Below are positions 42,686 to 52,054 of a stretch of DNA of 64,000 bases, piece by piece. Each line of letters starts with the position of its first letter. The first letter of the stretch is position 1. The notes beneath the pieces are model-generated. The model was not told the DNA's origin. It did not search any database and saw only the letters and a list, made by a program, of their open reading frames with translations. The position numbers and the translations under genes are program-made. Where the stretch lies: assembly GCF_019879105.1 (NCBI RefSeq), contig NZ_CP082247.1:806001-870000 (forward strand), written 5' to 3'. Origin of the DNA: Natrinema sp. SYSU A 869 (lineage in GTDB: Archaea > Halobacteriota > Halobacteria > Halobacteriales > Natrialbaceae).

Positions 42686-45537
42686 ATGGGTATGATAACC
42701 GACAGACCGTCAGACGGCGGCGTCCCGATCGTATACAAGGATGCAGTCGCTGAGGTCTACGTCGATGAGGGCGATCATGAGGTCGCAAAGATTGCAGCGA
42801 CCAACCTCGGTGACGACATCGAGCGCGTCACCGGATGCCGCCCCGCGGTCACCGGGTCACTCGACGATCTCGCTTCGTCCGCCGTGATCGTCGGGACAAT
42901 TGGTCGCTCCGAGGGCGTCGAGAGGTGCCTCCAAGCGAGCGACGTCGACGTCGCGACGCTGACGGACGAACGGGAGAGTTTCGTCATCGAGACGATTGAA
43001 GAACCGCTTCCCGGCCTCGAGTCGTGCGTGCTGATCGCCGGGAGTGATCGCCGCGGGACGGCCTACGGCGCGTACGAACTGTCGAAGCGGATCGGCGTTT
43101 CGCCGTGGTACTGGTGGGCTGATGTGCCACCCGAGAGGCGCAACGCAGTCGTCGTCGAGTCGGGAACGTACAGGTTCGGTCCCCCTCGGTGACCTATCGG
43201 GGGATCTTTCTCAACGACGAGGACTTCGGGTTGCGGCCATGGGCGGCGGAGACGTTCGCTCCAGAGGAGGCCGACGATCGGCCCGGGATCGGGCCGACAA
43301 CGTACGCCCGGATTTTCGAACTGCTGTTGCGTCTCAAGGCGAACACCGTCTGGCCGGCGATGCATCCCGATACGAAGGCGTTCTATCGGTATCCCGAGAA
43401 TTCAGCCGTTGCCGACGAGTACGCGATCATCGTGGGGACGTCGCACTGCGAACCGATGCACAGGAACAACGTCGATGAGTGGGACGACTCCCGCGGCGAG
43501 TGGAACTACGCGACCAACCGCGAGCAGATACTGACGTACTGGCGATCGCGTGTCGAAGCCGTCGCGGACGGCGAGAACGTCTTTACCTTGGGGATGCGCG
43601 GCATCCATGACTCCGGAATGCCCGGCGAGGAAACTCGAGCGGAGACGGTCGAGTTGCTCCAGCAGGTGATCGACGATCAGCGGCGAGTGCTGGACGAAGT
43701 CCACGACCGGCCAGTCGAGGAGATCCCGCAAGTGTTCTGCCCGTACAAGGAAGTCCTCGACGTGTATCGCGGGGGACTTGACGTTCCTGAGGACGTCTGC
43801 CTGATGTGGCCGGACGACAACCACGGCTACGTCCGGGAACTACCGCTCGACGCCGAGCGCAAGCGCGAGGGCGGCTCGGGGGTGTACTATCACCTCTCCT
43901 ACTGGGGCCGTCCTCACGATTATCTCTGGTTGTCCAGCGTGCCTCCGGGCCTCATTCGATCCGAACTGACGAAAGCGTACGACGCCGGCGCTCGCGACTA
44001 CTGGGTCGTGAACGTCGGCGATATCAAACCGACCGAGGCGGAGTTGGAGTTCGCTCTCGATCTCGCGTGGGACGTCGAGGCAACCCGATCCGTCTCGAGC
44101 GACGAGTGGCTGCGGGACTGGGCCGCCCGCGAGTTCGGCGAGACCCATGCCGACGATATCGCCGGGATTCTCGCCGAGTATTATCGGCTGTCGCTAGCCC
44201 GAAAGCCCGAACACATGGGCTGGTCGACAGTGTATCCGGACACGCATCCGGACGAGCCGGCGTTCAGTTTCGTCCACAAGGGTGACGAAGCGCGCCGGCG
44301 AGTCGAAGCGTTCGAACGCCTCGTCGAGCGGGCGGAGTCGGTCAATGAGGACCTCCCCCCGGAGCGACGGCCGAGTTTCTATCAGCTGGTGCTGTACCAG
44401 GTGCGTTGCGCTGCAGCGATGTCGAAAAAGTACCTCCATGCGGCCCGAAGCCGACTGTACGCTGGACAGGGCCGCACGAGCGCAAATCACTATGCCGAAC
44501 TGGCCAAGCGCGCTCACCGGTGTATCGAAGCCGAGACGCGGTACTACAACGAGGACCTGTGCGACGGCAAGTGGGAGGGAATGCTATCACACCGACCTCG
44601 AGACCTGCCGGTATTCGACGCGCCCGCCACGGCGAGTCTCACGCCACGAGAGGGCGCTGCGCTCGGCGTCGCTGTGGAGGGCCGTCGGACGCCGGTCCGC
44701 GGGGACGAGAGCACGCCGCCGTCGTTGCCGACGTTCGATCCGGGGGTCGATCCGGACCGCTTCGTCGACGTGTTCGCTCGCGGCGACAAGCCCGTCGAGT
44801 GGTCCGCGACGCCCAGTGACGAGTGGATCGACGTCGACGCCACCGAGGGAGTCGTCGAAGACGAACTCCGATTGTGGGTCGGAGTCGACTGGGACGCAAT
44901 CCCGACTCAGCGGGCGACCGGCGACGTGACGATCGAGGGGGCGGGTGTTGAAAAAACCGTTCGCGTCGAAACGGCGTCTCCGCGGAGCGAACCGCACGGT
45001 GACTTCGTCGAGACGAACGGAGCCGTCGCCATCGAGGCGGAGCGATACAGCAGAACCCACGACGGCGACCCGGGTGTCTGGACCCGGTGTGACGTCCCGG
45101 GACGCGTTTCGGGGACGACCGTCGCCGTGGAGCCATCGACGTTCTCGAGCCACGATCCAGGGAGCGACGCCGCCCCGCTGTTGGAGTATGACATCGAGCT
45201 GTCCACGACCGGCTCCGTCGACATCGAGGTACAGTGCATTCCGACGCAGGCACTCAACGAACAGCGGGATCTGCGGTACGCTGTCTCCGTAGACAGCGGC
45301 GAGAGAGCCGTCGTCTCGACTGATCCCGATGGCGGAGAGCACGATCCCCAGTGGCAAGTGAACGTCCTCCGCGGAGCCACAATAGAGACGACGACACACG
45401 AGATTGAGACGAGGGGGACGCACACGCTGCAACTCCGAGCGTTGGATCCCGGTCTTGTTGTGGACCGAATCGTCGTCTACGCCGACCGCGACCGTGAGAC
45501 GTACCTCGGTCCGCGAGAGTCCGCCCTCGAACGGTGA
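42686..45537 (+). pseudogene. GH115 alpha-glucuronidase (frameshifted)
   Basis: About 950 residues when joined, as expected for GH115. The N-terminal domain runs from MGMITDRPSDGGVPIVYKD to VVVESGTYRFGPP with the segment GTAYGAYELSKRIGVSPWYW. The frame is lost in the C-run at 43181-43185 and resumes as TYRGIFLNDEDFGLRPWA, the family's hallmark, followed by LKANTVWPAMHPDTKAFYRY, GTSHCEPMHRNN and HLSYWGRPHDYLW. The C-terminal part carries a beta domain (VAIEAERYSRTHDGD). The enzyme removes glucuronic acid or its 4-O-methyl form from side chains. No signal peptide is seen. A further start option is ATG 42692. Confidence 0.88.
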
Positions 45538-45834
45538 TCGACGACCGCGTATTCGGAGCCGCTTTCAACGCTGGTTACAGTCGATTGAAGCGGACCTGCT
45601 GGTCGGGTGCGCCGCCTTCGTAGGCTCGGATTGTTTCAGGCGGCATGAACGCTCCCGGCATGATGGGGGTCCCATAGCAGTTGCCCATCTCGATGACAGC
45701 GAGTTGAGGGGCGGTGTCGCCAGAAACACCCTACCAGCGAGTCGGACGGATCCGCGTCGAAGATGATTCTCGAGCCGACGAGAACGTCTTCAAAACAGCC
45801 AGAAAGCGTGCTGATCAGTGGTCTCCAGCACGGA
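45538..45834. other. Non-coding gap between convergent GH115 and KDG kinase genes
   Basis: About 300 bases in which no frame has coding character. Nothing recognisable is present. Confidence 0.5.
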
Positions 45835-46776
45835 CTACCTATTGATACTCGACTCCCCGTCAGCGATGACCGCTTCGACCTCGGGCTCGGAGATCACTGC
45901 CAGATCTCCCTTGATGGTTCGCTTCAACGCTGCCGCCGCCGCTCCCCACTTCAGTGCGCCCGTTACGGATTCGTTGCGGACGTACCGCGAGAGGAACGCG
46001 CCGACGAACGCGTCGCCGGTCCCGATCGGGTCGACCGTCTCGGTATCGAAGGCGGATTGCCGAACGAGTCCATGTGCGGTACTCGCGACTGCGCCGTCTG
46101 CCCCCCGTGTCACGACGACCGTCTCGGAATCGAACCGCGTGCGGAGATCATCGGCGATGGCTGCAGCCGACCCATCGACGTCGAGTATCGACCGCGCGTC
46201 GCGTTCGGGGACGAACAGCAAATCGACCAGCGGGAGAAGTTCCTCGTATGCCGACTTCGCCGTCGATTGCGACCAGAGTTTGCCCCGATAATTAAGATCG
46301 AAGGCGGTCGTAGTATCGACGCGCAGGAGTTCGGCGGTCGTTTGATACAGCGTTTCGGAAAGCGCCGGTGTGATGCCTGTAGTAAAGAACACATCCGACG
46401 ATCGAATCGTGTCGATCGGAACATCATCGGGATCCGTCGTCGTTATCGCCGCATCTTGTCGGTCGTAAATGACGTTCGTGCCACGTGGCTCCCTGCCCTG
46501 CTCGATATAGTACGTCCCCTGTCTGCCCTCATCACTCCAAGCGATCGCTGGCGTGACCCCGTGTCCCCGAATATCTGTCGTAACGCGCCGACCAAGCGGT
46601 GTCTCCGGAAGTTTCGAGATCCACGTCGTATCAGCACCGAGCCGACTCGCCGCGATCGCGACGTTGCTCTCGGCACCGGCCGTCCGGAACTCGAGCGAGT
46701 CCGCCGTTTCCAATCGTTCTCCGTGTTCCGGTGAAAACCGAAGCATCGTCTCACCGAACGTCGTAATATCACCCAT
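45835..46776 (-). CDS. kdgK: 2-keto-3-deoxygluconate kinase (PfkB family)
   Basis: 313 residues. PfkB family features: FGETMLRFSPEHGERLETA at the N-terminus, FRTAGAESNVAIAASRLGAD, and the C-terminal signature DPIGTGDAFVGAFLS with the catalytic Asp near residue 252. FDLNYRGKLW is typical of KDG kinases. It phosphorylates KDG to KDPG, feeding the Entner-Doudoroff aldolase, which is not in this window. KDG is the common product of pectin uronate breakdown, so the enzyme links the lyase and hydrolase genes to central metabolism. Confidence 0.92.
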   Translation of the reverse strand: MGDITTFGETMLRFSPEHGERLETADSLEFRTAGAESNVAIAASRLGADTTWISKLPETPLGRRVTTDIRGHGVTPAIAWSDEGRQGTYYIEQGREPRGTNVIYDRQDAAITTTDPDDVPIDTIRSSDVFFTTGITPALSETLYQTTAELLRVDTTTAFDLNYRGKLWSQSTAKSAYEELLPLVDLLFVPERDARSILDVDGSAAAIADDLRTRFDSETVVVTRGADGAVASTAHGLVRQSAFDTETVDPIGTGDAFVGAFLSRYVRNESVTGALKWGAAAAALKRTIKGDLAVISEPEVEAVIADGESSINR

Positions 46777-47497
46777 CGTACCATCGGATGTCAGAACCCG
46801 TCATGCTAGATGAGTTCCGATTCGCGGCGACCGACATAATTCTGGGGATTCTCGCGACGGCTGCCAGCGAGGCGGACTCATCGGACATCTCGAGGGAGTC
46901 GGGGAACGATCCCACGAAAAGCCAGCTCTGGCGTTATCGCGGCGTGGAATCGGTCGGTTTGGCTCCTCGGCTGAAGTCTGTTCGTCCAGTGAGTGCGGTG
47001 GTCGCCGGACAGTGTGGGAGCGAAAATTGAGCAATGTGTTCTCTTCTCATGCGCTTCTCCACTGATAGAGGAGGTCCGATAGAAATAAACGAAAATAATC
47101 GTACAGAACGTTGTTGTGTAGGGGGATACGGGTTACAGACATACGATTGTGATCCTTTCGCTCTCGATATGAACCCACGGATGGCTAGTGCTCATGTGTT
47201 ATCGCCAGAGACAACAGTAGAACGTCTCGAAGACCGGTTTCGGGAGCCCTCGAAGAGCGACTCGAGTTCCGAGGGGCGAACGATAATGAAACGAACACCG
47301 TTCCGAAAGAGAGAACGGTCGACGTACTGGGTGATACTGTCGGACAGAAGTCACTGCAGATTCGATCGCGAAAGTCACTACATACCTGCTCGCATGACAG
47401 CTGTGCGATCAGCGTATACTCGTTTCAGTGACTACTATAGTCGAATACCACGGTACCTCGTGAAGGAGACTGGGCTGGACGGAAACGGTGACCGGTG
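46777..47497. other. About 720 bases without a supported gene
   Basis: Frames here lack codon bias and family matches; the longest (47034-47510, plus) is Arg/Ser/Tyr-rich and not credible. The segment holds the KDG kinase upstream region and a degenerate MITE-like copy. Confidence 0.5.
47345..47440. repeat. MITE-like inverted repeat, copy 3 (degenerate)
   Basis: The right end tttcagtgactactatag is a clear relative of the ends of copies 1 and 2. The left end near 47347 (agaagtcactgcagattc) is weak. About 95 bases, non-coding. Only the right end is firm. Confidence 0.4.
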
Positions 47498-47779
47498 TTA
47501 CGATCCGTAGTGATACCAGAGCCGATATGCGATGTCTCCGACGACCGTGACGGCGAGGAGTGAGAGGCCCCATAGCCCGAGCACGCCTGCCATCGACCCG
47601 TCAAAGAAGAGTATCCCGGCGAGCATCAGCGCGATTGCGATCGCGACCGATATCCGGGACGCTCGACTACCGGGGAGATTCACGGATCGGCGCCGTCTGG
47701 AGTTCGATTCGCTAGACGTTTCCATCGTGGTGTTGTCGGTCATATCGGACATGTCTGTTTCGTCGGAACGGCCGCTCAC
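47498..47779 (-). CDS. Small two-helix membrane protein at the end of the ABC operon
   Basis: 93 residues from a GTG that overlaps the stop of the upstream ATPase gene (GTGA), so translation is coupled. The first 40 residues are polar, acidic, then basic (SNSRRRRSVNL). Two hydrophobic segments follow: ISVAIAIALMLAGILFF and VLGLWGLSLLAVTVVGDIAY, ending LWYHYGS. No family is recognised. Coupling to the transporter suggests an accessory subunit; this is inference. Confidence 0.65.
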   Translation of the reverse strand: MSGRSDETDMSDMTDNTTMETSSESNSRRRRSVNLPGSRASRISVAIAIALMLAGILFFDGSMAGVLGLWGLSLLAVTVVGDIAYRLWYHYGS

Positions 47780-48864
47780 GGTGAATCGACTGGCGGCTCA
47801 TCCGTTATCTCAGGGCTGTTCCAGTACTCGTGGGTCTCGTCCGCTCGGAAGCACCGAGCGTAGTTTTCTTCATTGCCGTTCGCGTGGATCCGTCCTGGAT
47901 GTTGGCGTTTACACACCTCTCGAGCGTTCGGACAGCGCGGGTGGAAGTGACAGCCGGAGGGGAGATCCGTCGGATCGGGAACGTCTATTTTCCGTAGGGG
48001 GAACTCCTCGTCGTCTTCGTCCTCGTAGAGGTTCGCCGTCGCCCACTGCAGCGCTTTCGTGTACGGATGCTGTGGATTTTCGACGATTTCCTCGACGGTT
48101 CCGATCTCGACGATCTCGCCGAGGTACATCACAGCAATCCGTCCGCCGGACTTTTCGGCGATGTACCGCGCGTTCGAGAGATCGTGCGAGATGAACAGGT
48201 ACGAGGTCTGGAACAGGTCCTGCAGTTCAAGCATGAGGTCCATCATCTCGACGCGCAGGGACACGTCGAGCGCGCTGATCGCCTCGTCGGCCAGGATCAG
48301 ATCGGGATCTAATAACAACGCCCGAACGAGGACCGCACGCTGTGTTTCCCCGCCACTCAACTGGTGTGGGTACCGGTTGAGATAATCGCCAGGCGGCGAC
48401 ATTCCGACCCGTTCGAACAGCGTGTGGATGCGCTCCTCTCGCTCGTCGCGGCCGAGGTCAGGGTACCACTTCTTCAACGGCAACATTAACGAGGTGAGGA
48501 TCCGCTGATTCGGATTGAGCGCACTCCCCGGATCCTGGTGAATAATCTGGAGCGAGTGGCGGATTTCGTCGAACGGGATCGACGCGTCGCCGGCCCCGTT
48601 TCGCGCCTCCCAGATGTCCTGCCCGCGGTAGCTGACCGTCCCGCTGGTCGGCTTCTGAGCGCCGATCGCCGTCTTCCCGAGCGTCGATTTCCCGCAGCCG
48701 CTCTCCCCGATGAGTGTGAGCGTCTCCTGTTCGCCGAGCTCGAGGGACACGTCGTTGACCGCTCTGACCGTCTCGGACTCGCCGAAGATATCGAGCACCC
48801 CTCCACCGTCGGTGAACTCGACGGAGACGCCGTCCATCGAGAGCATCGGTTCGGACGACGGCAT
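47776..48864 (-). CDS. Opp/Dpp-type ABC transporter ATPase (second, DppF-like)
   Basis: 362 residues. Walker A GESGCGKSTLGK, Q-loop region, signature LSGGETQRAVLVRALLLDPD, Walker B LILADEAISALD, switch His in FISHDLSNARY. The C-terminal OppF-type Cys region SGCHFHPRCPNAREVCKRQHPG can bind an Fe-S cluster in relatives. It powers the permease pair at 49998-52011. The start overlaps the upstream ATPase stop (TGATG). Such Opp-type systems often import sugars in archaea; the binding proteins upstream and the pectin context suggest oligosaccharides. Confidence 0.93.
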   Translation of the reverse strand: MPSSEPMLSMDGVSVEFTDGGGVLDIFGESETVRAVNDVSLELGEQETLTLIGESGCGKSTLGKTAIGAQKPTSGTVSYRGQDIWEARNGAGDASIPFDEIRHSLQIIHQDPGSALNPNQRILTSLMLPLKKWYPDLGRDEREERIHTLFERVGMSPPGDYLNRYPHQLSGGETQRAVLVRALLLDPDLILADEAISALDVSLRVEMMDLMLELQDLFQTSYLFISHDLSNARYIAEKSGGRIAVMYLGEIVEIGTVEEIVENPQHPYTKALQWATANLYEDEDDEEFPLRKIDVPDPTDLPSGCHFHPRCPNAREVCKRQHPGRIHANGNEENYARCFRADETHEYWNSPEITDEPPVDSP

Positions 48865-49928
48865 CAGTTATCGCCTCCGTCAGTCGCGGTACTTCGACCG
48901 GTCGTCGGGCGGGTATCGGGCGCAGCGCTAATCGGAACCGCGTCTGCGGCCTCGTCGTAGTAGAAACACGCCGACTCGTGGCTATCACTCACCTCCATCA
49001 TTGGTGGGTCCTCGGATCGACAGCGGTCATCGGCCATCGGACACCGGGGATGGTACGAACACCCCGGAATATGGTCGACCGGATCCGGCTTGCTCCCTTC
49101 GATGATGTTCATCTCGTCGACCGGGACGTTCAGATCCGGCGTCGTGTCGAGGAGCGCACGCGTGTAGGGATGCGAGGCCTCGTAAAGCAGATCGTCCGTC
49201 GTCCCGATCTCGACGATGTTGAACGCGTACATCACGGCGATACGGTCGGCGAGCTTGGTCAACAGCGGGAGATCGTGCGTGATGAACACGAGCGTCAGAT
49301 CGTACTCCTCCTGGAGTTCGCGAAGGAGCGTGACGATCGAGCGCTGCATCAACAGGTCCAGTGCGGCCGTCGGCTCGTCAAGGACGAGGACGTCCGGCTC
49401 GAGCACCAGGCTTAGCGCGATGAGTGCCCGCTGTTTCATGCCGCCCGAGAGTTCGTGTGCGTACGAGTTGAGGATTCGGTCGGGATCGAGGTACACGCTC
49501 TTCAAGAGGTCGCGTGCTCGGTCCATGCCGGCGGAAATGTCGCGGTTGTGATCCTGCAGGGTTTCCCTGAAGTGCGTTCGAATCTTCGTGACGGGGTTGA
49601 ACGAACTCATCGCCCCCTGGAACACCATGGCGACCTCTTCCCAGCGGAACCGATCCAGTTCGGACTCGGAGAGTTCCAGCACGGAGACCGGGTCGCCATC
49701 TTCCGGATGGAACGTGACGTCGCCCTCCGAGACGCCGGGTTCGACGACGGCGTTGAGAAACGATGAGGCGAGCATGGACTTGCCGCTCCCGCTTTCGCCG
49801 ATGATCCCGAGCGTTTCGTTGCGGACGACGTCGAGATCGGCGTCGCGAACGACACGCGACTGTCCACGATTCATCTGAAACGTGACGTTGAGGTCTCGGA
49901 CCTCGAAGATCGTGTCTGTGTTACGCAT
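48864..49928 (-). CDS. Opp/Dpp-type ABC transporter ATPase (first, DppD-like)
   Basis: 354 residues. Walker A GESGSGKSMLAS (the usual Ser/Thr after Lys is Ser), signature LSGGMKQRALIALSLVLEPD, Walker B VLVLDEPTAALD, and switch His in FITHDLPLL. The C-terminal Opp region GCSYHPRCPMADDRCRSEDPP carries the Cys set seen in this subfamily. It pairs with the next ATPase. It lies 69 bases after the permease gene and overlaps the following gene by one base. Confidence 0.93.
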   Translation of the reverse strand: MRNTDTIFEVRDLNVTFQMNRGQSRVVRDADLDVVRNETLGIIGESGSGKSMLASSFLNAVVEPGVSEGDVTFHPEDGDPVSVLELSESELDRFRWEEVAMVFQGAMSSFNPVTKIRTHFRETLQDHNRDISAGMDRARDLLKSVYLDPDRILNSYAHELSGGMKQRALIALSLVLEPDVLVLDEPTAALDLLMQRSIVTLLRELQEEYDLTLVFITHDLPLLTKLADRIAVMYAFNIVEIGTTDDLLYEASHPYTRALLDTTPDLNVPVDEMNIIEGSKPDPVDHIPGCSYHPRCPMADDRCRSEDPPMMEVSDSHESACFYYDEAADAVPISAAPDTRPTTGRSTATDGGDN

Positions 49929-49997
49929 TCGTTGTCCTCTCGTAGCGAACGGCAGTCAGTGTCATAGTCCTGTCGTCGTTTCCGTCCGTCGATCGGG

Positions 49998-50999
49998 TCA
50001 TGCTTCGGACCCTCCGTCGTCATCGATTGTCGACGAGTGGCGCGCCCTGAGCCGGACGTTGAACACGCTGTCCATTCCCTGCGAGAACAACACGAGTCCG
50101 AACGACATCAGGAAGATTGTCAGTAACGGGAACGCGAGGAAGTGGTACATGTCCGGCCGGCTCAATGCGTTCCCCTCGTAGGCGATGTTCATCATAACGC
50201 CCCAGTTGAACGTCGTGAACGGAAGGATGCCCAGGAAGTACAGCCCGACGGACTCGAAGATGATGCGTCGAGACGCCAGCGCCGAGTTCACCGTTACGTA
50301 GGGCATGAGCTGGGCGAGTACGTCTCGACGGAGGATCGTCCCCGTCGAGATGCCCATGATCTGTGACGCCTCTACGTATGACTCCTCTCGGATACTGAGC
50401 ACCTGCGAACGCACGGTCCTCGCCAGACCGGGCCAGTTGTCAAGTCCGAGCAAGACGCCGATGACGTACGGATTCTTCGGCTGGAAGATCGCGATGAGGA
50501 CGATGACCAGCGGGAGTCCGGGGATCGTGATAATGATATCGGTGATCGACATCAGTATCGTGTCGATCTTCGAACCCCGGTGGAACCCCGAAACGATGCC
50601 GACCAACGCCGCGAATCCGACGCTCACGACCGCTCCGGCGAACACCATTCGGAACATATCCGGCGTCGCGTGGATGAGTTGTGCCCCGATCGGCTGTCCG
50701 AAGGTGTCCGTCCCGAGAATGTAATCGAAGTTCTGGAACGGTGGTTCGAGAACGGGGGCGTCGCCGCTCGTCGGTCGGTCGACAAGCCAGACACCGACGG
50801 TCCCCATCAGGAAAAATATGGTAACAATTGCCGTTCCGATGGCGGCTCGCCAGTCGGTCATGGCTACCCGGGAGGGGGCGGCGACGTACAGGTCGAACTG
50901 ACGTCTGAGTCGCTGTGACCTCGGTGTCGGCTCTCGGTCGACATCCGCATCGAAGAGCGTTTCAAGTCCCTCTGTATCGTCTGGTTGTTCACTACTCAT
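49998..50999 (-). CDS. Opp/Dpp-type ABC transporter permease (DppC-like)
   Basis: 333 residues from MSSEQPDDTEGLETLFDADV at 50999; an in-frame start lies 13 codons upstream. The chosen ATG has GGAGG (51005-51009 read on the minus strand) 6 bases upstream, a true Shine-Dalgarno, and it overlaps the DppB stop by 8 bases. About six membrane segments; the cytoplasmic EAA loop is AGVWL-to-region with YVEASQIMGISTGTILRRDV. The N-terminus (residues 1-60) is polar and soluble, typical for the C subunit. Works with DppB to form the channel. Confidence 0.92.
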   Translation of the reverse strand: MSSEQPDDTEGLETLFDADVDREPTPRSQRLRRQFDLYVAAPSRVAMTDWRAAIGTAIVTIFFLMGTVGVWLVDRPTSGDAPVLEPPFQNFDYILGTDTFGQPIGAQLIHATPDMFRMVFAGAVVSVGFAALVGIVSGFHRGSKIDTILMSITDIIITIPGLPLVIVLIAIFQPKNPYVIGVLLGLDNWPGLARTVRSQVLSIREESYVEASQIMGISTGTILRRDVLAQLMPYVTVNSALASRRIIFESVGLYFLGILPFTTFNWGVMMNIAYEGNALSRPDMYHFLAFPLLTIFLMSFGLVLFSQGMDSVFNVRLRARHSSTIDDDGGSEA

Positions 51000-52011
51000 T
51001 GTTTCCTCCGGACGAGATTCGGGGGTCGATGTATCCATACGTCAGATCCGCGATCAGGATCGCGACGATCGTTACGAGCGTGAAGACGATGAGCGACCCC
51101 ATGAGTACGGGGTAGTTCCGCACCTGTATGGCGTCGTACACCAATAGTCCCACGCCCGGATAGGAGAAGATCTGCTCGACGATGACGGAACTGCTGAGCA
51201 CGCCGGCGATACCGATCATGAACTGGGTGTACATCGGCAGGATGGCGTTCCGTCCCACGTACTGGGTCGCGATACGAGAGTTGCGCAACCCGCGTAGCTC
51301 CGCGACGCGGAGATAGTCCTCCCCAAGGACGCGGACGGAGTTACCCCGCATCGTCAGCGCCGTGCCGAGTCCGAGAACGCTCATCGAAAGTATCGGGAGT
51401 GCAGCGTGAGTAGCGATACTTTGCATGAATTCTAGGTTGAATCCCTTTTCAATACCGAGTCCGTACCGTCCACCCGTCGGGAAGAAATTGTTCCGAATGC
51501 TAAAGAAGAAGATGAACAGGATCCCTGCGACGTAGTACGGCGTGGAGTTGAGTCCGATAACGGCGACGGACGACACCGAGTCGAATTGGGATTTTTCCTT
51601 GAACGCCATCACCGCCCCGAGCACGATGCTGACAGTGTAGCCAATAACCATCGCGTAGACACTGATGAGCATCGACCACGGGAGTCGTTCGGCGAGTAGC
51701 GTCGTTACGGGAGTATTCTCGTAGAGCGACTCACCGAGATCTTGCTCCAGGAAGACACTGCTCATGTACTGATAGTACTGCACGTAAATCGGCGCATCAC
51801 TCTCTATATTCGTATACTGCGCTACTAACTGTTCGATTTGCTCTGGGTTAATTGTATTCGACGATCCCATCTGCTGGGCGAGGATTTGGTTTCGAAGTGC
51901 TTGGGCAGGGCCACCTGGCATCATTTGATACAGAACGAACGTTAGCGTCACTGTCGCGAAAAACGTCAGCAGCGCCTGACCAACGCGTTTTACGAAATAG
52001 TTCCCTTGCAT
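50992..52011 (-). CDS. Opp/Dpp-type ABC transporter permease (DppB-like)
   Basis: 339 residues. N-terminus MQGNYFVKRVGQALLTFFAT with the first helix, then YQMMPGGPAQALRNQ, typical of OppB/DppB, which form a periplasm-type loop. Six membrane segments and the EAA loop (LGEDYLRVAELRGLRNSRIA). It starts 43 bases after the binding protein gene and overlaps DppC at its end. Together these six genes (binding protein, B, C, D, F, small membrane protein) are one operon on the minus strand. Confidence 0.92.
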   Translation of the reverse strand: MQGNYFVKRVGQALLTFFATVTLTFVLYQMMPGGPAQALRNQILAQQMGSSNTINPEQIEQLVAQYTNIESDAPIYVQYYQYMSSVFLEQDLGESLYENTPVTTLLAERLPWSMLISVYAMVIGYTVSIVLGAVMAFKEKSQFDSVSSVAVIGLNSTPYYVAGILFIFFFSIRNNFFPTGGRYGLGIEKGFNLEFMQSIATHAALPILSMSVLGLGTALTMRGNSVRVLGEDYLRVAELRGLRNSRIATQYVGRNAILPMYTQFMIGIAGVLSSSVIVEQIFSYPGVGLLVYDAIQVRNYPVLMGSLIVFTLVTIVAILIADLTYGYIDPRISSGGNNE

Positions 52012-52054
52012 GACCTATATCCTGTTATTTTGGGGTTTTATGATCAAGATGGTT

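Noticed and set aside
47034-47510. Plus-strand frame of 158 codons upstream of the ABC operon
   Set aside because: Codon use is poor, the protein is Arg/Ser/Tyr-rich and it covers a MITE-like repeat.
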